A stretch of DNA of 11,910 nucleotides, from the NCBI GenBank assembly GCA_018610095.1, contig JAHEOB010000107.1, forward strand, positions 1 through 11,910, written 5' to 3'. A program made the translations under genes and the position numbers. Positions 6,620 to 11,910 of the stretch are shown piece after piece. The stretch is from Halothece sp. MAG. GTDB taxonomy: Bacteria > Cyanobacteriota > Cyanobacteriia > Cyanobacteriales > Rubidibacteraceae. The stretch's first letter is position 1. Each line of letters opens with the position of its first letter. A model generated the notes under the pieces. It made no database searches. It was not told the origin of the DNA and worked only from the letters and a program-made list of their open reading frames with translations.

Positions 6620-7177
6620 ATGGCAATTCCTTTTCAACTTGAACCTCTCCAAACTAAACAATTAGAACAAATCGTTCAACTTGATCGCATTTGCTTTGGC
6701 GGATTATGGACAAAAGGAGCTTATGAAAGAGAAATTAATAGCCCCAATAGTTTCTTATTAGGATTAGTGAAACAAGATGATTACCAAAACGAACAATTAA
6801 TTGGAATCGGCTGTTTTTGGGCAATTTTAGAAGAAGCCCATATCACCTTATTAGGGATTCATCCCGATTATCAGCGACAAGGATTGGGAAAACTATTATT
6901 GTGTCGTTTACTAGAAACCGCTATTGCTTGGCCGTTAGAACGGGCAACCCTAGAAGTGAGAGTCTCTAATCATCCTGCGATCGCGCTTTATCAAAAACTG
7001 GGGTTTGAAATCGCTGGGCGTCGCTACGATTATTACCCTGTTCCACCTGAAGATGCCTTAATTTTATGGCGTTCTAACCTTGATGATCCCCAATTTCATC
7101 AACAATTAAAGGACTATCAGCAACAAACTATTCAATCCCTATTGACGAACGGATGGGATGTCGTGCAAAGTGGTTAA
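6620..7177 (+). CDS. rimI: Ribosomal protein S18 alanine N-acetyltransferase (RimI-like GNAT)
   Basis: A GNAT-fold acetyltransferase of 185 residues, best matched to RimI, which acetylates the N-terminal alanine of ribosomal protein S18 using acetyl-CoA. Visible features are DRICFGGLWTKGAYEREI (22-39), the acetyl-CoA-binding motif A LGIHPDYQRQGLGKLLL (78-94, with Q85-R86-Q87-G88-L89-G90), and EVRVSNHPAIALYQKLGFE (112-130) ending in RRYDYYP. After the catalytic domain there is a tail of about 35 residues (from about 150) rich in Gln that typical bacterial RimI proteins lack. Other GNAT activities cannot be excluded, since specificity is hard to read from sequence. It has a weak ribosome-binding site and an 85-bp upstream gap; clpC follows after 174 bp. 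Confidence 0.8.
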   Translation: MAIPFQLEPLQTKQLEQIVQLDRICFGGLWTKGAYEREINSPNSFLLGLVKQDDYQNEQLIGIGCFWAILEEAHITLLGIHPDYQRQGLGKLLLCRLLETAIAWPLERATLEVRVSNHPAIALYQKLGFEIAGRRYDYYPVPPEDALILWRSNLDDPQFHQQLKDYQQQTIQSLLTNGWDVVQSG

Positions 7178-7302
7178 GGTTCTAAGTTTAAGATTGTGTA
7201 AAGCCTGCTGCCGGTAGGGAAAATCGGAAAAATAGAAAAGCAGTGGCGAGATCAAAATTCTCTGTTCAAAGTTGACTCGCGCACAAACCATGGGATCACC
7301 TA

Positions 7303-7311
7303 TGTTAGAAT
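7303..7311 (+). promoter_or_regulatory. Candidate extended -10 promoter of clpC (TGTTAGAAT)
   Basis: TG at 7303-7304 and TAGAAT at 7306-7311 give an extended -10 element, predicting initiation near 7318 and a leader of about 34 nt. A TTGACT at 7272-7277 is too far upstream (over 23 nt) to be a normal -35 partner. The 174-bp gap between rimI and clpC is consistent with an independent promoter. Confidence 0.4.
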
Positions 7312-7351
7312 CGGCGTAACAAGGGCACGCAGCAGGTGATAACAATAGGCT

Positions 7352-9829
7352 ATGTTTGAACGCTTCACAGAAAAAGCAATTAAGGTGATAATGCTCGCTC
7401 AGGAGGAAGCACGTCGCCTAGGTCATAATTTCGTTGGCACAGAACAAATCCTCCTGGGCTTAATTGGAGAAGGAACAGGGGTAGCTGCAAAAGTTCTCAA
7501 ATCAATGGGGGTGAATCTAAAAGATGCCCGCATTGAAGTAGAAAAAATCATTGGACGTGGCTCAGGATTTGTTGCAGTTGAAATTCCCTTTACTCCCCGA
7601 GCGAAGCGTGTCTTAGAACTATCGCTAGAAGAAGCGAGACAGTTAGGACACAACTACATCGGAACGGAACACCTCCTCCTTGGTTTAATTCGGGAAGGAG
7701 AAGGAGTTGCGGCACGGGTGTTAGAAAACGTGGGCGTGGATCTGTCCAAAGTGCGCACCCAAGTAATTCGCATGTTAGGAGAAACGGCAGAAGTTTCTAG
7801 CAGTTCCAATCAGGGTCGCACCAAAACCCCCACGTTGGATGAATTTGGCTCCAATCTTACCCAATTAGCAACTGACAGTAAACTGGATCCAGTAGTGGGT
7901 CGCCAAGAAGAAATTGAACGAGTAATCCAAATTCTTGGTCGGCGCACCAAAAATAATCCCGTGTTAATCGGGGAACCAGGTGTGGGGAAAACTGCCATTG
8001 CAGAAGGTTTAGCGCAACGAATTGCTAATCAGGATGTTCCCGATATTCTAGAAGATAAGCGCGTTGTCACCCTCGATATTGGTTTGCTGGTGGCTGGGAC
8101 AAAATATCGTGGGGAATTTGAAGAACGCTTGAAAAAAATCATGGACGAAATTCGTCAAGCAGGGAATGTCATTTTGACCATTGACGAAGTCCATACCTTA
8201 ATTGGGGCAGGGGCAGCCGAAGGCGCGATCGATGCCGCCAATATTCTCAAACCGGCCTTGGCAAGAGGAGAACTACAATGTATTGGGGCAACTACCCTCG
8301 ATGAGTATCGGAAACACATCGAACGAGACGCTGCCCTAGAACGGCGTTTCCAACCAGTAATGGTGGGAGAACCCACAGTGGAACAAAGCATCGAAATTCT
8401 CCACGGCTTGCGCGATCGCTATGAACAGCACCATAAATTAAGAATTACCGATGGGGCACTGGATGCAGCCGCGAGACTCTCGGATCGTTACATCTCGGAT
8501 CGCTATCTTCCCGATAAAGCCATTGACCTCATTGATGAAGCCGGTTCGCGGGTACGCTTAATTAATTCTCAACTACCGCCCGCTGCGAAAGAATTAGACC
8601 AAGAATTGCGTCAGGTTCTCAAACAAAAAGATGACGCCGTGCGGTCTCAAGATTTTGATCGGGCAGGGGAATTGCGCGATCGCGAAATGGAAATCAAAAG
8701 CGAAATCCGCGCCCTAGCATCCGCCAAAGATACCGAATCCAGTCAAGAAGATCAAGCCGGTCCCATTGTCGATGTTGACGAAATTGCTGATATCGTCTCT
8801 TCTTGGACAGGAGTTCCCGTCACCAAGATTACCGAAACCGAATCCGAAAAACTCCTGCATCTGGAAGATACCCTCCACGAACGTCTCATTGGGCAAGAAG
8901 AAGCTGTCAAAGCCGTTTCTCGTGCGATTCGTCGCGCCCGTGTTGGCTTGAAAAACCCCAACCGTCCCATTGCTAGCTTTGTCTTCTCCGGTCCCACTGG
9001 GGTTGGCAAAACGGAATTAACCAAGGCGTTGGCAAGTTACTTCTTCGGTGAAGAAGATGCCATGATCCGCCTTGATATGTCGGAATTTATGGAACGGCAT
9101 ACCGTTTCCAAGCTCATCGGGTCTCCCCCTGGCTATGTGGGCTACAACGAAGGCGGACAATTAACCGAGGCAGTGCGTCGTCGTCCTTATACAGTCGTCC
9201 TCTTCGACGAAATTGAGAAAGCACACCCTGATGTGTTTAATATGCTGTTGCAAATTCTAGAAGATGGACGCCTCACCGATGCTAAGGGTCGCACTGTCGA
9301 TTTCAAGAATACCCTGTTAATCATGACCTCTAACATCGGTTCCAAGGTGATTGAAAAAGGTGGCGGTGGTTTAGGCTTTGAACTGAACGAAGATGAAGCA
9401 GAATCGCAGTATAACCGTATTCGTTCCCTTGTAAATGAAGAATTGAAGCAATACTTCCGCCCTGAATTCCTCAACCGGCTTGATGAAATCATTGTCTTCC
9501 GTCAACTTAACCGTGATGAGGTCAAAGAAGTCTCCGAAATTATGTTAAAAGAAGTCTTCTCCCGTTTGACGGAGCAAGACATTAACCTCGAGATTACCGA
9601 GGCCTTTAAAGAACGGTTAGTTGAGGAAGGGTATAGTCCCACTTATGGTGCTCGTCCCCTCCGCCGAGCAATTATGCGGTTATTAGAAGACGTGTTAGCA
9701 GAAGAAATGCTATCAGGTCGTCTCAAGGAAGGGGATACCGCGGTAGTTGATATTGAAGAGGATGAAGTTAAAGTCTTACCCAAAGGAGAACAAGAAAATC
9801 AAGAACTGCTTACTCAAAGTTCAGAATAG
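7352..9829 (+). CDS. clpC: ATP-dependent Clp protease ATPase subunit ClpC
   Basis: Hsp100/AAA+ unfoldase that feeds substrates into the ClpP/ClpR proteolytic core in the cytosol. The 825 residues are close to the usual ClpC length. The N domain with two Clp-N repeats covers about 1-145 (FVGTEQILLGLI and YIGTEHLLLGLI). The first AAA module has Walker A GEPGVGKT (207-214), pore loop KYRGEFE (251-257) and Walker B LTIDEVH (275-281). A middle domain with a UVR motif covers about 427-445 (SQDFDRAGELRDRE). The second AAA module has Walker A GPTGVGKT (547-554), pore loop GYVG (594-597) and Walker B VLFDEIEKAH (616-625). LGF (674-676) sits where the ClpP-docking tripeptide is expected. The acidic C-terminal tail ends in a Gln/Glu-rich stretch. 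All key nucleotide-binding residues are present, so it should be active. Its DNA is more GC-rich than the genes to its left. Confidence 0.98.
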   Translation: MFERFTEKAIKVIMLAQEEARRLGHNFVGTEQILLGLIGEGTGVAAKVLKSMGVNLKDARIEVEKIIGRGSGFVAVEIPFTPRAKRVLELSLEEARQLGHNYIGTEHLLLGLIREGEGVAARVLENVGVDLSKVRTQVIRMLGETAEVSSSSNQGRTKTPTLDEFGSNLTQLATDSKLDPVVGRQEEIERVIQILGRRTKNNPVLIGEPGVGKTAIAEGLAQRIANQDVPDILEDKRVVTLDIGLLVAGTKYRGEFEERLKKIMDEIRQAGNVILTIDEVHTLIGAGAAEGAIDAANILKPALARGELQCIGATTLDEYRKHIERDAALERRFQPVMVGEPTVEQSIEILHGLRDRYEQHHKLRITDGALDAAARLSDRYISDRYLPDKAIDLIDEAGSRVRLINSQLPPAAKELDQELRQVLKQKDDAVRSQDFDRAGELRDREMEIKSEIRALASAKDTESSQEDQAGPIVDVDEIADIVSSWTGVPVTKITETESEKLLHLEDTLHERLIGQEEAVKAVSRAIRRARVGLKNPNRPIASFVFSGPTGVGKTELTKALASYFFGEEDAMIRLDMSEFMERHTVSKLIGSPPGYVGYNEGGQLTEAVRRRPYTVVLFDEIEKAHPDVFNMLLQILEDGRLTDAKGRTVDFKNTLLIMTSNIGSKVIEKGGGGLGFELNEDEAESQYNRIRSLVNEELKQYFRPEFLNRLDEIIVFRQLNRDEVKEVSEIMLKEVFSRLTEQDINLEITEAFKERLVEEGYSPTYGARPLRRAIMRLLEDVLAEEMLSGRLKEGDTAVVDIEEDEVKVLPKGEQENQELLTQSSE

Positions 9830-9878
9830 GGAAGTTCAGTAAATCACCTTAATTGCTGTTGATTCCTTCTTAAATAAA

Positions 9879-9904
9879 AGGCGGTAGATTAAGTTCTACC
9901 GCTT
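9879..9904. terminator. Stem-loop terminator between convergent clpC and the DUF3110 gene
   Basis: GCGGTAGA (9881-9888) pairs perfectly with TCTACCGC (9895-9902) around a 6-nt loop, extended outward by one G-T and one A-T pair. On the minus strand the stem is followed by CTTTTATTT, a reasonable T-tract for ending the DUF3110 transcript. On the plus strand the following CTTAATT is poorer, but the hairpin may still end the clpC transcript. Confidence 0.75.
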
Positions 9905-9943
9905 AATTGATTCTCGATGTTGTCTAAGAAATGGCAGCGGGTC

Positions 9944-10315
9944 TTATAGCAAATTTTCTAAGCGACGACGAACCTCATCTAAGTTTTCGCCTTCTCCCAA
10001 GGGTGACGTTTGACCTTGTTGTTCTTTGAGACTTAAATCCGTTTCTTCCACAGTAGATTCTGGCGGCGTAATGAGTTCCCCTTGAGGGATATGTCGAGCT
10101 TCATAACCAGCTTGTTCACAGAATGATTCAATCTCTTCCGAATCAATTTCTTCCACAGTGGGTTGGGGAAAATCTTGTGCTTCTAGCATTAAGGCAAAAC
10201 GGGTAGCATCATCTTCCGATTCAAACATTAAGACGATATCGCGATCGCCCATTTTCAAAGAATGAATCCCTTGATTTTCATTTCCCGCATTAAATAACAG
10301 TACATATACACGCAT
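9944..10315 (-). CDS. DUF3110 family small acidic protein
   Basis: A soluble 123-residue acidic protein. The N-terminal part of about 75 residues (MRVYVLLFNAGNENQGIHSL, then VLMFESEDDATRFALMLEAQ) matches the DUF3110 family of cyanobacteria and plants, whose function is unknown to me. The C-terminal part is Glu/Gln-rich and probably disordered, ending in a short helix DEVRRRLENLL. A HIP1 site lies within it (10241-10248). It is on the same strand as, and 125 bp downstream of, the HAD gene, so the two may share a transcript or have separate promoters. The gap holds a distant inverted pair (10329-10337 with 10409-10417) but no clear terminator or promoter. Confidence 0.85.
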   Translation of the reverse strand: MRVYVLLFNAGNENQGIHSLKMGDRDIVLMFESEDDATRFALMLEAQDFPQPTVEEIDSEEIESFCEQAGYEARHIPQGELITPPESTVEETDLSLKEQQGQTSPLGEGENLDEVRRRLENLL

Positions 10316-10440
10316 AAGGCGAATGATTATCCTTAATGGTTGTCTAAGTTATCGTTTTTCCCTAGTTTAACGAGGGTGAGCGAGAAGTCCCCAATCTCAG
10401 CGTAGTGGATTAAGGATGATAGGGAAGCAGTGATGCTGGT

Positions 10441-11232
10441 TCACTTTGATGTTGCAAGCATGTTCTCTATCAGTTGCGGGGATAATTCCTCAATTTGATC
10501 GAGAACCATGGTGGCTCCTGCTGAGATCAATTTTTGGGAATAAGCCTCCACCCGTTGGGGAGAACTGTTGCTGATGTGAGGAGGTAAAATGCCAATGGGA
10601 AACCAACGGCGTTCTGGTTGTTGCGTTTGAGCATGGACGATGGTTTGCATATCCGCAACGGTATCCCCAGCATAAAAAACAGGTAACGACTGCCGTGAGG
10701 ATAATTCTTGAATTGTAGCGAACAATCCTGTGGGATCAGGTTTCCCTGGAGCATCTTCCATAGCAACTAACACCACAGATGCTAACCCTAATCGTTGTTT
10801 TAAAATATATTCTGCTGATTCTCGGGTTGCCCCACTAAAAAATCCCCATAAAATCTGATGCTGACTCAGCATATCTAAATAAGCCTGTGTCATTAAAAGG
10901 GGTTCTTGGGTAATATAGCCATTCCAATGGTGGGGATCAGTTCCACGATACTTGGACTCAAAAAAGCTGACTAAGGCTTGGTAGTCAATGGGAACGAATT
11001 TGCGAGGTTGACCTTGGGATTCAAAATAACGATACACTAATTCCTGTGAGGCTTCCCAATCGTTATTCCAAATGCCTTCGCCTTTGAGATCATCAATTGC
11101 TTCTGGAGTGGGACGATAATATCCTTCGGTAAATTGTTCCACTGTATCCGCTAAGGCGCGTCGATAAGAACCACCGACATCGCGTACGACGCCATCAATA
11201 TCAAAAATGACAATTGCTTGTGGTGATGACAT
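10441..11232 (-). CDS. HAD-superfamily hydrolase, subfamily IA (TIGR01548-like)
   Basis: A 263-residue cytosolic protein with the four HAD motifs. Motif I is FDIDGVVRD, with nucleophile D11 and acid/base D13. Motif II is FFSGATRE (S133). Motif III is the lysine in APGKPDP (K164). Motif IV is YAGDTVADM (D190 and D194). A helical cap of subfamily-IA type lies between motifs I and II (about 20-110). The N-terminal DGVVRDVGGSYRRAL fits the TIGR01548 group known from cyanobacteria and plants. It should be a Mg-dependent phosphatase; the substrate is not identifiable. Transcribed divergently from the PSRP-3 gene with only 46 bp between starts, so their promoters must overlap or lie back to back. 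Confidence 0.85.
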   Translation of the reverse strand: MSSPQAIVIFDIDGVVRDVGGSYRRALADTVEQFTEGYYRPTPEAIDDLKGEGIWNNDWEASQELVYRYFESQGQPRKFVPIDYQALVSFFESKYRGTDPHHWNGYITQEPLLMTQAYLDMLSQHQILWGFFSGATRESAEYILKQRLGLASVVLVAMEDAPGKPDPTGLFATIQELSSRQSLPVFYAGDTVADMQTIVHAQTQQPERRWFPIGILPPHISNSSPQRVEAYSQKLISAGATMVLDQIEELSPQLIENMLATSK

Positions 11233-11245
11233 GAATAAAATCCGT

Positions 11246-11266
11246 TACAATAAAGGACTGTACAAT
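11246..11266 (+). promoter_or_regulatory. Candidate -10 elements in the 46-bp divergent HAD/PSRP-3 gap
   Basis: Two TACAAT hexamers (11246-11251 and 11261-11266) read toward the PSRP-3 gene, 15 bp apart. The first would give a leader of about 22 nt; the second would give a nearly leaderless transcript. No convincing -35 is visible. The same short gap must also hold the promoter of the divergent HAD gene unless that promoter lies within the PSRP-3 coding region. Confidence 0.3.
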
Positions 11267-11278
11267 TAATAATGATCG

Positions 11279-11611
11279 ATGGACTCAATGGAAGCTGTAG
11301 ATATCCCTTCTGATTCGCGTTTTATTTTAAAAGTTCTATGGTTAGATGAAAATGTGGCTGTCGCTGTTGATCAAGTAGTTGGCAAAGGCACTAGCCCCTT
11401 AACGGCTTATTTCTTTTGGCCCCGTGATGATGCTTGGGAACAGCTAAAGGCAGAACTAGAATCCAAAAATTGGATTACCGAAGAAGAAAAAATTGAGCTA
11501 TTAAATCAAGCCACCGAAGTGATTAATTACTGGCAAGAAAATATTAAACATACTCCTATGTCTGATGCCCAACAACATTTTCCCAAGGTTGTGTTTGCAG
11601 GAAGCAACTAA
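11279..11611 (+). CDS. Plastid-specific 30S ribosomal protein 3 (PSRP-3 / Ycf65)
   Basis: A 110-residue protein recognised by the highly conserved run FILKVLWLDENVAVAVDQ followed by GKGTSPLTAYFFWPRDDAW, and by ITEEEKIELLNQATEVINYW. This is PSRP-3 (Ycf65), a small-subunit ribosomal protein present in cyanobacteria and plastids but not in most other bacteria. Its presence is strong evidence that the DNA is cyanobacterial. The ATG at 11279 adds a short N-terminus (MDSMEAVDIPSDSR) before the conserved core; the ATG at residue 4 is an alternative. The last residues (about 95-110) are less conserved. It is divergent from the HAD gene and convergent with atpC. Confidence 0.95.
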   Translation: MDSMEAVDIPSDSRFILKVLWLDENVAVAVDQVVGKGTSPLTAYFFWPRDDAWEQLKAELESKNWITEEEKIELLNQATEVINYWQENIKHTPMSDAQQHFPKVVFAGSN

Positions 11612-11617
11612 GGGATC

Positions 11618-11659
11618 AGTGACCAGCTCAATCGTAACCGTTACTGATGACTGGTCACT
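11618..11659. terminator. Stem-loop between convergent PSRP-3 and atpC genes
   Basis: AGTGACCAG (11618-11626) pairs perfectly with CTGGTCACT (11651-11659). The 24-nt loop contains a second small palindrome, GTAAC-C-GTTAC (11634-11644 including a spacer base and G). It begins 7 bp after the PSRP-3 stop and ends 11 bp before the atpC stop. No T-tract follows on either side, so intrinsic termination would be weak. It may instead be a bidirectional 3'-end structure. Confidence 0.55.
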
Positions 11660-11669
11660 AACCATGACT

Positions 11670-11910
11670 TTAAGAAGGAGCTTCCCCAGTAGCTGCTTGG
11701 AGGCGCGATCGCGCTTTTTTCAAGGCTTGAGTTGCCTGAATAATCTCTTGGCGGTCATTGTCGGTTTGTGCTTTCTCTAAACGGGATTGCGCTTGGTCAT
11801 ACTCTTGACGAGCTTGTTGCGCATCAATGTTGTCTCCCCGTTCTGCATTATTCACTAAAATGGTGACTTCATCTTCTTCGACTTCTGCAAAACCGCCAGC
11901 AACAGCAATA
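11670..11910 (-). CDS. atpC: ATP synthase epsilon subunit, C-terminal part (cut by window edge)
   Basis: Minus-strand frame entering from the right edge; the first complete codon is at 11909. About 79 residues are visible. IAVAGGFAEVEEDEVTILV is the end of the N-terminal beta-sandwich, NNAERGDNIDAQQA is the linker, and two alanine/glutamine-rich helices follow (ARQEYDQAQSRLEKAQ and QEIIQATQALKKARSRLQAA), the C-terminal helical hairpin. This is the epsilon subunit of F1, which lies in the central stalk with gamma and modulates ATP hydrolysis. The frame runs cleanly to TAA at 11672-11670. Upstream atp genes (probably atpB) would lie beyond the window. A HIP1 site sits near the end of the gene (11705-11712). 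Confidence 0.95.
   Translation of the reverse strand, partial: IAVAGGFAEVEEDEVTILVNNAERGDNIDAQQARQEYDQAQSRLEKAQTDNDRQEIIQATQALKKARSRLQAATGEAPS

Noticed and set aside
6195..6626. 143-codon minus-strand frame opposite the UPF0104 gene
   Set aside because: It lies opposite the strongly conserved UPF0104 motif PSPGGIGVFE, so the plus strand is the coding one.
7272..7306. TTGACT (7272-7277) with TATGTT (7301-7306) as a standard clpC promoter
   Set aside because: The spacer is 23 nt, too long; the extended -10 at 7303-7311 is the better candidate.
8155..9492. Several minus-strand frames of 60-101 codons opposite clpC
   Set aside because: clpC shows all expected motifs over this span; the antisense frames are low-complexity Ser/Arg/Pro-rich shadows.
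11565..11780. 71-codon plus-strand frame running from PSRP-3 into atpC
   Set aside because: It overlaps both the conserved PSRP-3 end and the antisense of the atpC helical hairpin, and has no family resemblance.

Overview
The window is a chromosomal stretch from a cyanobacterium. It carries NtcA (the cyanobacterial global nitrogen regulator), the ribosomal protein PSRP-3/Ycf65, a ClpC of the cyanobacterial/plastid type, and several small families largely confined to cyanobacteria and plastids (DUF3084, DUF3110). Eight copies of the HIP1 octamer GCGATCGC, typical of many cyanobacterial genomes, lie between 3046 and 11712. DNA is AT-rich on the left and visibly more GC-rich across clpC. The genus cannot be fixed from the sequence alone.

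Left region (1-2508): one minus-strand gene for a large multi-pass membrane protein with a GT-C glycosyltransferase-like layout. It is enclosed by a 44-bp perfect inverted repeat (48 bp with one mismatch) whose outer ends read CAGGGC. The repeat touches the 5' end of the longest reading frame, so the real start is probably the ATG at 1882. About 500 bp of gene-poor DNA follows, with a decayed-looking reading frame, two candidate promoter signals, a perfect-consensus NtcA box and a small hairpin.

Central block (2509-9829, all plus strand): ntcA, a DUF3084 coiled-coil membrane protein, a YqgF/RuvX-like RNase H-fold protein whose ATG overlaps the preceding stop (TAATG), a DUF4126 membrane protein, a UPF0104/LPG-synthase-TM-type membrane protein (GTG start, strong Shine-Dalgarno), rimI, and clpC. 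The first five genes have very short gaps and look like one transcription unit. clpC has its own extended -10 candidate.

Right region (9830-11910): a stem-loop separates clpC from a convergent DUF3110 gene. Upstream of that on the minus strand is a HAD-family phosphatase-like gene. Divergent from it is the PSRP-3 ribosomal protein gene, which converges on the 3' end of atpC (ATP synthase epsilon), cut by the window edge, with a stem-loop between them.

Most of the window is housekeeping or regulatory cyanobacterial sequence. The least explained structure is the gene bounded by inverted repeats at the left end. No CRISPR array, tRNA, rRNA, transposase or defence system was seen.
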